In this document: positions 44,367 to 56,125 of the stretch, in pieces
Position numbering within the stretch: the first letter of the stretch is position 1
How the letters are laid out: each line of letters opens with the position of its first letter
Assembly: GCF_000192745.1 (NCBI RefSeq)
Contig: NC_015259.1
Coordinates: 557,001-621,000, forward strand
Length of the DNA stretch: 64,000 nt
Reading direction: 5' to 3'
Origin: Polymorphum gilvum SL003B-26A1
Lineage (GTDB): Bacteria; Pseudomonadota; Alphaproteobacteria; Rhizobiales; Stappiaceae
The notes under the pieces: generated by a model
The model's database searches: none
What the model saw: only the letters and a program-made list of their open reading frames with translations
Told to the model about the DNA's origin: nothing
Translations under genes and position numbers: made by a program

Positions 44367-44836
44367 AGTGGCACCCGAAATCCGATGTAGAATTCCCTGA
44401 GCTTCGGAAAGCGCAGGACAGACAGTCCGGTTTCCGCCTCGATGGCGGCTGCGGTCCGCTCGATGTCGACAGGGTTCTCGGCTGCGAGCACGAACCACAT
44501 GTTCAGCCGGTGCGCGCGCTCATAGTTGTGCGCCACCTCCGTATGCGCATTGACCAACGACAAGACGGCCTCGAAGCGCCCGGCCGGCACGGCCATGGCG
44601 CACAGGCAGAAGTCGCCGCCCATCGCGGCCACGTCGAAGAACGGGCCGAAGCGGGTGATCGCGCCGATCTCCCGCAGCCGCGCGACGCGCTCCAGCAGGT
44701 CTGTCTCGCCCATGCCGAGTGTTGCGCCCGCGTCGGCGAAGGGCCGCGGGGTGATCGGAAATCCTTCCTGTAGGGCGGCGAGGATACGCCGGTCGGTCTC
44801 GTCCAGGGCGTCGGCAGGCAGGGGTGCGCGTCTCAT
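44363..44836 (-). CDS. nirG: Siroheme decarboxylase subunit NirG
   Basis: A 157-residue member of the NirDLGH siroheme decarboxylase family. It shows the family pattern EGFPITPRPFADAGATLGM followed by LREIGAITRFGPFFD, a NYERAHRLNMWFVLA core and a C-terminal LRFPKLREFYIGF. It resembles the D half of the adjacent fused NirDL more than the L half. It overlaps both neighbours by 4 nt. Confidence 0.86.
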   Translation of the reverse strand: MRRAPLPADALDETDRRILAALQEGFPITPRPFADAGATLGMGETDLLERVARLREIGAITRFGPFFDVAAMGGDFCLCAMAVPAGRFEAVLSLVNAHTEVAHNYERAHRLNMWFVLAAENPVDIERTAAAIEAETGLSVLRFPKLREFYIGFRVPL

Positions 44837-45822
44837 TCCGTCGCCTCCCGGTGAACGAGCGCGCCGGTCTGTTTGAAACAGCGCAGCGAGAACAGCGCCG
44901 CGTGGTCAGCGCCGGCAAGTTCGGGTAGAGACGCTGCCGCCGCCAGCACCTCGTGGGCTTCCGGCCGGCTGCGGGCGTGGATCATGGAAAACAGCGCATA
45001 GGGCCAGAGCCCGGGCACCGTCCGGCGCTGGTAGCACAGGGTCACGCCCGGCAGGGCGGCCAGGGCGCGGCCGGCCGCCTCGACGCGGTCCGCAGGGACG
45101 TCCCAGACGACCATGGCATTGGACAGCCAGCCGAGCGCCCGGTGGCGGACGATGACGCCGGCCCGCGTCAACAGGCGGGCGTCCAGCAGCGCGGCGACGC
45201 GGGCGAGCACATCATCCTCGCGACGCCCCAGCCGTGCCGCGAGTGCGGCGAACGGACGGGGAACCAGGTCTAGCCCGTCCGCCATCGCCTGCATGATCGG
45301 CGCGTCGCCCGGTTGCAGCGCGGCAATGTCGGCCGGCCGGTCGTCCGGCAGCGTGTGGCGCGGCCCGTTGAGACGGAAGCCCAGGTCGATGTTGAACGCG
45401 CGCATCAGCGGCAGGTCGAGGACCGCCAGCCCGGTCAGCCGTTCGATCCGCGCCAGGCTGTCGCGAAGCGCCGCGGCGTCGGGCGCAGTGGCGACGAACC
45501 ACAGATTCCACTCGTGCTCGCGCAGATAGGAGTGGTTGACGCCCGGCTCGGCGCCGACGATCGCTGCGATCCGGTCCAGGTCCTGGTCCTCGGGGACGCG
45601 CAGCGCGGCGAGCGTCGAGACGCCGACCGTGTTCGGCCGGCAGGTGGCGCCGACCCGGGCGACGGTGCCGAGCGCGCGCAACGCCTGCAGGCGCTCCAGC
45701 ACTGCGGCTTCCGCAACGCCCAGACGTTCGGCGATGGCTGCGAAGGGCGCCGGCACCAGGGGCAGGTCGCGCTGGAAGTCGTTCAGCAGGCGCTGGTCGA
45801 GCGAATCGAGCCGGGAGTCCAT
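44833..45822 (-). CDS. nirDL: Fused siroheme decarboxylase subunits NirDL
   Basis: A 329-residue protein in which a NirD unit (about residues 1-155, with NDFQRDLPLVPAPFAAIAERL and NLWFVATAP) is joined to a NirL unit (about 165-329, with MADGLDLVPRPFAALAARLGR and YALFSMIHARSRPEAHE). NirD-NirL fusion is typical of Paracoccus-type nir operons, while Pseudomonas has separate genes. It catalyses decarboxylation of siroheme with NirG and NirH. The ATG at 45822 lies two bases from the nirF stop. Confidence 0.9.
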   Translation of the reverse strand: MDSRLDSLDQRLLNDFQRDLPLVPAPFAAIAERLGVAEAAVLERLQALRALGTVARVGATCRPNTVGVSTLAALRVPEDQDLDRIAAIVGAEPGVNHSYLREHEWNLWFVATAPDAAALRDSLARIERLTGLAVLDLPLMRAFNIDLGFRLNGPRHTLPDDRPADIAALQPGDAPIMQAMADGLDLVPRPFAALAARLGRREDDVLARVAALLDARLLTRAGVIVRHRALGWLSNAMVVWDVPADRVEAAGRALAALPGVTLCYQRRTVPGLWPYALFSMIHARSRPEAHEVLAAAASLPELAGADHAALFSLRCFKQTGALVHREATE

Positions 45823-45824
45823 GG

Positions 45825-46976
45825 TCACAGTCCCATCCTGTGGGCACGCGCGGTGAAGAAGATCCCCGAGGGGCTTTGCGCGGCGATCTCGCCAAGCTTC
45901 TCGAACGTGGCCGTGTCGTAGATGTCGACCCGGTTGGCGTCGCGCACCGACACCCACACTTCCGTGCCGCGCGCGGTGAATTCCATGTGCAGGACCGCCG
46001 GCCCCGGGGTCATCTGATGGATCACCGCATGGGTCCGGGTGTCGATCACCTGCAGCGTGTCGTTGAATGGCGGGGCGAAATTGACCCAGACGTGGCGTCC
46101 GCCGGGTCGCGCCATGGCGAACACGGGCTGGCCATGTGTCCGGGTGCGCCCCGCCTCGTCGAGTGTCCCGGCATCGACCCACAGCACCTCGTGCTGCCCG
46201 ACGGCCGGCAGCACGAACTGGTCGCCGGCGAGAGCCCAGCCTTCCAGGTGCGGCATCTTGTAGACCGGCAGATCCTCCTGCCCCCGACCGTATTCCGGCA
46301 GGATCCGGCGCGGAGCCGGTTGGTCGTCCCAAAGGTCGAGCGCCGTCAGGCCGTCCTCGCCGAACAGGCCGGCGATGTAGGTCCGCCCGTCGCCGGTGAC
46401 GAGGGCGTCGTAGGGGTTCTTGCCGATTCCGGCGATCCTTGTGATGCGCGGCTCCTCCGAGGACAGGTCGGCGATCCAGGTTTCTCCGGCATCCCACAGG
46501 CTGAAGACGAAGCGCCGGCCCGGGATGTCGACCAGGCCGATGGTCTTCGAACCGGTCGGGATGTCGGCGACCATCTCCAGCGTGTCGGCGTCGAACACGC
46601 GGACGCCGCCGGGTTCGTAGTTCGCCACGGCAACGAGACGGCCGTCGTCGGAGATCGCGCCGCCGATGGAATTGCCGGCCTGGATCACCCGGCCGGCGAT
46701 CTCGCGGCTCAGGATGTCGACCTTGGTCAGGGCGCCGTCGCGCCCGAACACAAAGGCGAAGTGCTCGTCAGGAGAATAGACCAGGCTTGCGTGCGACAGG
46801 TCGCCGAGGCCTTCGATGCGTCCGATCGCCGCGCGCTCCGACTGGTCGATCACAAGCAGCGATCCGCTGGCGCGCTCGACGATCAGGCCGAGGTCGCCGG
46901 TCGCACGGTAGGACGGTTCGGCCACGGCGGGAGCGGCGAGGACTAGGGTGAGCAGCAGCGCGGCGAGTCGGGTCAT
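45825..46976 (-). CDS. nirF: Heme d1 biosynthesis protein NirF
   Basis: A 383-residue beta-propeller related to the d1 domain of NirS, with a Sec signal peptide (ALLLTLVLAAPAVA) and no cytochrome c motif. Typical NirF segments are LGLIVERASGSLLVIDQSE near the mature N-terminus, HASLVYSPDEHFAFVFGRDG near residue 62, and a conserved HMEFTARGTEVWVSVRD near the end. NirF binds heme d1 or its precursor in the periplasm and interacts with NirN. It overlaps nirC by 4 nt. Confidence 0.92.
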   Translation of the reverse strand: MTRLAALLLTLVLAAPAVAEPSYRATGDLGLIVERASGSLLVIDQSERAAIGRIEGLGDLSHASLVYSPDEHFAFVFGRDGALTKVDILSREIAGRVIQAGNSIGGAISDDGRLVAVANYEPGGVRVFDADTLEMVADIPTGSKTIGLVDIPGRRFVFSLWDAGETWIADLSSEEPRITRIAGIGKNPYDALVTGDGRTYIAGLFGEDGLTALDLWDDQPAPRRILPEYGRGQEDLPVYKMPHLEGWALAGDQFVLPAVGQHEVLWVDAGTLDEAGRTRTHGQPVFAMARPGGRHVWVNFAPPFNDTLQVIDTRTHAVIHQMTPGPAVLHMEFTARGTEVWVSVRDANRVDIYDTATFEKLGEIAAQSPSGIFFTARAHRMGL

Positions 46977-47284
46977 TTGTCGTCGTCCTTCAACAGGTAT
47001 TCGGCGATCCACAGCGCTTCCTCATCGCTCAGCAGCGGTCGCCAGGGCGGCATGGCCGTACCCGGGACGCCGTCGAGGATGACCATGGCGATGCCCTCGG
47101 GCTCGAAATGCGCCAGCGCCTCGGCGGTCAGCGGACTGCCGAGGCCGCCCTTGCGGGTAAGCCCGTGGCAGGAGCCGCAGTCCTGAACGACCAGATGCTC
47201 AAGGCGCCGGGCATGGTCGGCCGTCAGGCCGTCGGCCGCGGCCGGCCCGGCGGCAAGCGTGAGCACGAGCAGCAGCCTAAGCAT
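46973..47284 (-). CDS. nirC: Periplasmic cytochrome c NirC
   Basis: A 103-residue single-heme cytochrome with a Sec signal peptide (LLLVLTLAAGPAAA). The heme site is CGSCH (residues 36-40) and the axial methionine lies in VPGTAMPPW. NirC donates electrons to NirS and may help its maturation. The ATG at 47284 overlaps nirE by 8 nt; the longer frame upstream lacks a signal peptide at its start. Confidence 0.9.
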   Translation of the reverse strand: MLRLLLVLTLAAGPAAADGLTADHARRLEHLVVQDCGSCHGLTRKGGLGSPLTAEALAHFEPEGIAMVILDGVPGTAMPPWRPLLSDEEALWIAEYLLKDDDK

Positions 47285-48062
47285 GGACCCGTATCCGCGT
47301 GTCATCGAGGAACAGGCCGGCCGGCAGGCAGACGGGCAGCTCGCGGTAAAGCGTGACGACATGTCCGATGATGAACAGCACCGGAGCCGTGAGGCCGGCC
47401 TTGGCGAGGGCCTGCGAAATCTCGTCCAGGCGCGATATCAGGCGCCGTTCGCGCGGGGTCGTCGCATCGGCCACAGCCATCACCGGCAGGTGCCTGGGCA
47501 TGCCGTGGGCGATGAGGGCGGCGGCGATCTCGGCGATGCTGGCGACGCCCATGTAGACGACCAGCGTCGTTTCCTCGTTGGCAAGGCTCGACCAGTCGAG
47601 ATCGAGGGGCTGGTCCTTCGCACGGTGACCGGTAACGTAGCGCACGCCGGTCGCAAGGCCGCGATGCGTCAGCGGGATGCCGGTCGACGAAGCGGCGCCC
47701 TGCGCGGCGGTGATGCCCGGGACGTATTCGACCGGAATGCCCGCTTCGGCGAGCGCGGCGGCTTCTTCGCTGCCGCGTCCGAAGATCAGAGGATCGCCGC
47801 CTTTCAGACGGGTCACGGCGAGGCCGTCGCGCGCCAGATCGATCAGCAACTCGTTGATCTGCTCCTGCGGCACGCTGTGTGCCTTCGCCGTCTTGCCGAC
47901 ACTGATCTTGCGGCTGCGCGTGGGGGCAAGCGCCAGGATTTCCGGCGAGACGAGCCGGTCGAAGACCACCGCGTCCGCACTCTGGATCGCCTTCACGGCC
48001 CTAAGTGTCAGGAGCTCCGGATCTCCGGGACCTGCGCCGACGAGAAGGACTTTGCCGATCAT
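47277..48062 (-). CDS. nirE: Uroporphyrinogen-III C-methyltransferase NirE
   Basis: A 261-residue SAM-dependent methyltransferase that makes precorrin-2, the first committed step towards siroheme and heme d1. Motifs are VGAGPGDPELLTLRA at the N-terminus, VVFDRLVSPE, RLKGGDPLIFGRG, and YVPGITAAQGAASSTGIPLTHRG. It has only the methyltransferase part, not the dehydrogenase/chelatase part of CysG, so oxidation and iron insertion must come from elsewhere (see the chelatase-like gene at 40411). I chose the ATG at 48062 (MIGKVLLVGAGPG). Confidence 0.92.
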   Translation of the reverse strand: MIGKVLLVGAGPGDPELLTLRAVKAIQSADAVVFDRLVSPEILALAPTRSRKISVGKTAKAHSVPQEQINELLIDLARDGLAVTRLKGGDPLIFGRGSEEAAALAEAGIPVEYVPGITAAQGAASSTGIPLTHRGLATGVRYVTGHRAKDQPLDLDWSSLANEETTLVVYMGVASIAEIAAALIAHGMPRHLPVMAVADATTPRERRLISRLDEISQALAKAGLTAPVLFIIGHVVTLYRELPVCLPAGLFLDDTRIRVHA

Positions 48063-48095
48063 GGGTTCTCTCGCTTTCCGAAGGGATGGCTGAGA

Positions 48096-48119
48096 GGGGG
48101 AGGGCGCGGGCCCTCCCCC
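48096..48119 (-). promoter_or_regulatory. GC-rich hairpin between nirS and nirE
   Basis: GGGGGAGGGC (48096-48105) pairs perfectly with 48110-48119 around a four-base loop. It lies 22 bases past the nirS stop on the transcribed strand and has no T-run downstream, so it is likely a 3' stabiliser that raises nirS mRNA relative to the biosynthesis genes. Confidence 0.6.
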
Positions 48120-48141
48120 GAGGGGTCGTCGCCGCACGGGC

Positions 48142-52059
<3,918 letters not shown>

Positions 52060-52063
<4 letters not shown>

Positions 52064-53262
52064 TGGCCCCCTTCAAACGCCTGTTCGGCGAAGGCTTCCG
52101 CGTCTTCTTCCTCGCCGCCGGCCTCTACGGCGTCTTCGCCGTCCTCGTCTGGACCGGCTGGCTGGGCATTCATGCCGCCGGCGGCACGCTGCGGGCTGTT
52201 CCCTTCGCCATGGCTCCGCATCTGTGGCACGCCCACGAGATGGTGTTCGGCTTTCCCGCCGCGGCGCTCGGCGGGTTCTTCCTGACCGCTGTACCGAACT
52301 GGACCGGCGCCAGGGCCGTCCGTCACCTGTTCATCGCCACCGCCGCGGGCCTGTGGCTCGCCGGTCGGCTCGCGATCTGGTATTCCGGCGCCCTCGCGCC
52401 CGCCGTCGTCGCCGCGGTCGATCTCGCCTTCCTGCCGGTGCTCGGCGCCAAGATCGCGACCCAGCTGCTGCGCAGCCCGAAGCCGCAGAACCTGATGTTC
52501 CTCGCCCTTCTGGCGCTGATCTGGACCGGCAACCTGCTTGTCCATCTGGAGTGGACGGGCCTTGCCGCCGACACGCTCGACGCCGGGTTGCGCGTCGGCC
52601 TCGCCGGCACCTGCGCCATGATCGCCGTCCTCGGTGGCCGGGTGACACCCGCCTTTACGCGTAACGCGATGGTCCGTTCGGGCCGCGAGAACGGGCTGCC
52701 GGTGTCGCGCAAGGGCGTCGAGATCGTCGGCGTCGCCAGCGCGATCATCCTGCCGATCGCCTATCTCGCGGGCCTGGCCGATTCCGTGATCGGCGCCCTG
52801 GCCCTTGTCGCCGGACTCGCCCAGCTTGTCCGGCTCGCCGGCTGGCGCCCGGCCTGGACGGCCAGGCAGCCGATCCTGTGGTCGCTGCATATCGCCTTCG
52901 CGTTGCTCGGCCTTGGCTACCTTCTGACAGGTCTCGCCGCCTTCGGTGTCGGCAGCGCGGTCGGCGCGTTGCACGTGCTCGGTATCGGCTCGGTCGGCGG
53001 CATGACGCTCGCGGTCATGAGCCGCGCCTCGCTCGGCCATAGCGGACGGGCGCTGGTCGCCCCGGTTCCTGTCGCCGTCGCCTATGCGCTGGTGCCGCTC
53101 GCTACCGGACTGCGCTGGCTCGCCTCGGAAATCTCAGGCGCCTGGTACTGGCCGGGCGTGTTCGGCTCGGGCCTGCTGTGGACCCTCGCCTTCGCGCTCT
53201 TCACTGCCGCGCTCTGGCCCGCCTTCTGGAGGCCGCGAGTCTCCGGCGTTGCGGCGAACTAG
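52060..53262 (+). CDS. nnrS: NnrS family heme-copper membrane protein
   Basis: A 400-residue polytopic membrane protein of the NnrS family, which protects against nitric oxide stress and is usually under Nnr control. About twelve hydrophobic helices are present. The family signatures are HLWHAHEMVFGFPAA near residue 50, GGRVTPAFTRNA near 200 and ALHVLGIGSVGGMTLAVMSRASLGHSGR near 305. The first ATG of the pair at 52060 follows AAGGAG and overlaps the nirI stop. A large hairpin follows the gene. Confidence 0.92.
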
Positions 53263-53321
53263 AGGCGGCGCACCGTCAGTCATGAATTTAATTAGCCGTC
53301 TAACTGACTCTCGGCTCTGTT

Positions 53322-53377
53322 CCCGCCAGCCCTGGCATCGAGCCACGTTCGCCCGGCTCGATGCCAAGGCTGGCGGG
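53322..53377 (+). repeat. 23-bp-arm inverted repeat between nnrS and norC
   Basis: Bases 53322-53344 pair with 53355-53377 (22 of 23 positions) around a 10-base loop. No T-run follows. It lies 59 bases after the nnrS stop and 25 bases before the norC Dnr box. It could terminate or stabilise nnrS mRNA, insulate the norC promoter, or be a dispersed palindromic repeat. Confidence 0.7.
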
Positions 53378-53401
53378 CGGAAGACCGATAAGTCCGGACG
53401 G

Positions 53402-53415
53402 TTGACTTTCGTTAA
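53402..53415 (+). promoter_or_regulatory. Dnr/NnrR-type box upstream of norC
   Basis: TTGACTTTCGTTAA, identical over 16 bases (including the following GG) to the nirS-nirI box. Centred at 53408.5, it predicts a start near 53450 and a 30-nt leader before the norC ATG, with GGAGG at the right place. Confidence 0.85.
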
Positions 53416-53479
53416 GGAGAATGCCCGCCCGTAAGTCAACTGTGCCGTCATCTTCAACCGCTCCGCGAAGGAGGGCGCA

Positions 53480-53932
53480 ATGCGCGAAGTCATGACCAAG
53501 AGCATGGCCCGCAACATATTCTATGGCGGATCCCTGTTCTTCATCGTCATTTTCGTCGGGCTGTCGGTGCACAGCCATTATTACATCGTCAACACGTCCA
53601 CCGATCGCGCGGGGCTGACCGACAGCGTCGCTGCCGGCAAGCACATCTGGGAAAAGCACGCCTGCGTCAACTGTCACACCATCCTTGGCGAGGGCGCCTA
53701 TTTCGCGCCCGAGGTCGGCAACGTGATGACGCGCTGGGGCGTCGCGGACGACCCGGATGCCGCGGCCGAAACGCTCAAGGCGTGGATGGAGGCGATGCCG
53801 ACCGGCATCGAAGGCCGCCGTCAGATGCCCTCTTTCCGCCTGTCCGATGAAGAATACCGCCAACTCGCCGACTTCCTGCTGTGGACCAACAAGATCCGCA
53901 CTCAGGACTGGCCGCCGAACGACGCGGGCTGA
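53480..53932 (+). CDS. norC: Nitric oxide reductase cytochrome c subunit NorC
   Basis: A 150-residue subunit of the quinol- or cytochrome-linked nitric oxide reductase. One N-terminal membrane anchor (about residues 12-31, IFYGGSLFFIVIFVGLSV) precedes a periplasmic cytochrome c domain with CVNCH at 62-66; the axial methionine lies in RRQMPSF. It passes electrons to NorB. An AAGGAGGG ribosome site precedes the ATG at 53480. Confidence 0.95.
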   Translation: MREVMTKSMARNIFYGGSLFFIVIFVGLSVHSHYYIVNTSTDRAGLTDSVAAGKHIWEKHACVNCHTILGEGAYFAPEVGNVMTRWGVADDPDAAAETLKAWMEAMPTGIEGRRQMPSFRLSDEEYRQLADFLLWTNKIRTQDWPPNDAG

Positions 53933-53942
53933 GGAGAGAACC

Positions 53943-55313
53943 ATGAAATACGAGACTCAGAAAATCGCGCTGGCGTATTTCGTCGTGGCGATGGCCTTGT
54001 TTGCCGTGCAGGTGACCATGGGGCTGGTGCTTGGCTACATCTATGTCCAGCCGAACTTCCTGTCCGAACTGCTGCCGTTCAACATCGCCCGCATGCTGCA
54101 TTCGAACAGCCTGGTGGTTTGGCTGCTGACCGGCTTCTTCGGTGCCGCCTATTTCCTCGTCCCCGAGGAGGCGGAACGCGAGATCCATTCGCCGAAGCTG
54201 GCCTATCTCCAGCTTGCCATCCTCGTGCTGGGCACGGCCGGCGTGGTCGTCACCTATCTGTTCAACCTGTTCGAGGGCAACTTCCTGCTCGGCAAGGAGG
54301 GACGCGAGTTCCTGGAGCAGCCCAAATGGGTCAAGGTCGGCATCGTCGTTGCGGCGCTGATCTTCCTCTACAACGTCACGCTCACGGTGCTGAAGGGCAA
54401 GAAGACCGCGATCAGCAACATCCTGCTGCTCGGCCTGTGGGGCCTGGCGCTGCTGTTCCTGTTCGCCTTCTACAACCCGTCCAACCTCGCGCTCGACAAG
54501 CAGTACTGGTGGTACGTCATCCATCTTTGGGTGGAAGGCGTGTGGGAGCTGATCATGGCCTCCATCCTCGCCTACCTGATGCTGAAGCTCACCGGTGTCG
54601 ACCGTGAGGTGGTCGAGAAGTGGCTCTATGTCATCGTCGCCACGGCGCTGTTCTCCGGCATCCTGGGCACCGGCCACCACTACTACTGGATCGGCACCCC
54701 GCCTTACTGGCAGTGGATCGGCTCGATCTTCTCGTCGCTGGAGGTCATACCGTTCTTCGCCATGATGGCCTTCGCCTTTGTCATGGTCTGGAAGGGCCGG
54801 CGCGACCATCCCAACAAGGCGGCACTCCTTTGGAGCCTCGGCTGCGCCACGCTCGCTTTCTTCGGCGCTGGCGTGTGGGGCTTCCTGCACACGCTGCACG
54901 GGGTGAACTACTATACCCACGGCACGCAGATCACCGCCGCCCACGGTCACCTCGCCTTCTTCGGTGCCTATGTCGCACTCAACCTGGCGATCTTCACCTA
55001 CGCCATGCCGATCCTGAAGGGCCGCGATCCCTACAACCAGGTGCTCAACATGGCCTCGTTCTGGCTGATGTCCGGCGGCATGGTGTTCATGACCTTCACG
55101 CTGACCTTCGCCGGCACGGTGCAGACGCACCTGCAGCGGGTCATGGGCGAGGGCTTCATGGACGTCCAGGACCAACTCGCCCTGTTTTACTGGATGCGCT
55201 TCGGCTCCGGCGTCGCCGTCGTCCTCGGCGTCATCCTGTTCATCTATGCGGTGCTGGTCCCGCGCCGCGAGGTGATCGAGCCCGGCCCCGCCCAGCGGGT
55301 TGCAGCGGAGTGA
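53943..55313 (+). CDS. norB: Nitric oxide reductase catalytic subunit NorB
   Basis: A 456-residue, twelve-helix heme-copper-oxidase-like protein that reduces two NO to N2O. The low-spin and catalytic heme ligands are visible: MLHSNSLVVW near residue 52, HLWVEGVWELI near 198 (FeB histidine with the characteristic glutamate), GTGHHYYWIG near 245 and TAAHGHLAFFG near 338. Length and motifs match cNOR enzymes; the long N-terminal extension of qNOR is absent. It begins 10 nt after norC. Confidence 0.96.
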   Translation: MKYETQKIALAYFVVAMALFAVQVTMGLVLGYIYVQPNFLSELLPFNIARMLHSNSLVVWLLTGFFGAAYFLVPEEAEREIHSPKLAYLQLAILVLGTAGVVVTYLFNLFEGNFLLGKEGREFLEQPKWVKVGIVVAALIFLYNVTLTVLKGKKTAISNILLLGLWGLALLFLFAFYNPSNLALDKQYWWYVIHLWVEGVWELIMASILAYLMLKLTGVDREVVEKWLYVIVATALFSGILGTGHHYYWIGTPPYWQWIGSIFSSLEVIPFFAMMAFAFVMVWKGRRDHPNKAALLWSLGCATLAFFGAGVWGFLHTLHGVNYYTHGTQITAAHGHLAFFGAYVALNLAIFTYAMPILKGRDPYNQVLNMASFWLMSGGMVFMTFTLTFAGTVQTHLQRVMGEGFMDVQDQLALFYWMRFGSGVAVVLGVILFIYAVLVPRREVIEPGPAQRVAAE

Positions 55314-55318
55314 GTGCC

Positions 55319-56125
55319 ATGAACGCCTTTTCGAAGATCGGGGAGGGGGCAGATGCCCCCTTCTACCTGGCGCAGGGCCACGAATGCGACGTGTTCGCGG
55401 CGGCCCACGCCAATACGCTGCCGGTGCTGTTGAAGGGGCCGACGGGATGCGGCAAGACCCGCTTCGTGTCGCATATGGCGGCACGGCTCGGCCGGCCGCT
55501 CTACACGGTGGCCTGTCATGACGACCTGTCCGCCGCCGACCTGATCGGGCGCTACCTGCTCAAAGGCGGCGAGACGGTCTGGGTCGACGGTCCGCTGACG
55601 CGGGCGGTGCGCGAGGGCGCGATCTGCTATCTCGACGAGGTCGTCGAGGCGCGGAAGGACGTCACCGTGGTCCTGCATCCGCTGACCGACGACCGCCGCA
55701 TCCTGCCGATCGACCGCACGGGCGAGGAACTGGAGGCCGCGCCGGGCTTCATGCTGGTGGCCTCCTACAATCCCGGCTACCAGAACATCCTGAAGACGCT
55801 AAAGCCGTCGACGCGCCAGCGCTTCGTCTCTCTGCAGTTCGATTTCCCCAGGCCGGAACACGAGGTCCCGGTCGTCGTCCGCGAGAGCGGGCTGTCGGAA
55901 GAACGGGTCAAGTCGCTGGTGCGGCTGGCCAACAAGCTGCGGGCGCTCAAGGGGCAGGACCTCGAGGAAGGGGTCTCCACCCGTCTCGTGGTCTATGCCG
56001 CGACCCTGATCGCCCAGGGCATGCCGGTCGAACGCGCCGTTCTGGCGGCGATGATCGAACCGCTCACCGACGACGGGGATGTGAAATGCGGGCTCCTCGA
56101 TCTTGTCACGGCCGTATTCGGGTGA
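55319..56125 (+). CDS. norQ: NorQ, MoxR-type AAA+ ATPase
   Basis: A 268-residue MoxR-family AAA+ ATPase that, with NorD, inserts the non-heme iron FeB into NorB. Walker A is GPTGCGKT (residues 40-47), Walker B is AICYLDEVVEA, and LVASYNPGYQ is sensor 1. The ATG at 55319 is five bases after the norB stop. The stop overlaps the GTG of norD (GTGA). Confidence 0.94.
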   Translation: MNAFSKIGEGADAPFYLAQGHECDVFAAAHANTLPVLLKGPTGCGKTRFVSHMAARLGRPLYTVACHDDLSAADLIGRYLLKGGETVWVDGPLTRAVREGAICYLDEVVEARKDVTVVLHPLTDDRRILPIDRTGEELEAAPGFMLVASYNPGYQNILKTLKPSTRQRFVSLQFDFPRPEHEVPVVVRESGLSEERVKSLVRLANKLRALKGQDLEEGVSTRLVVYAATLIAQGMPVERAVLAAMIEPLTDDGDVKCGLLDLVTAVFG

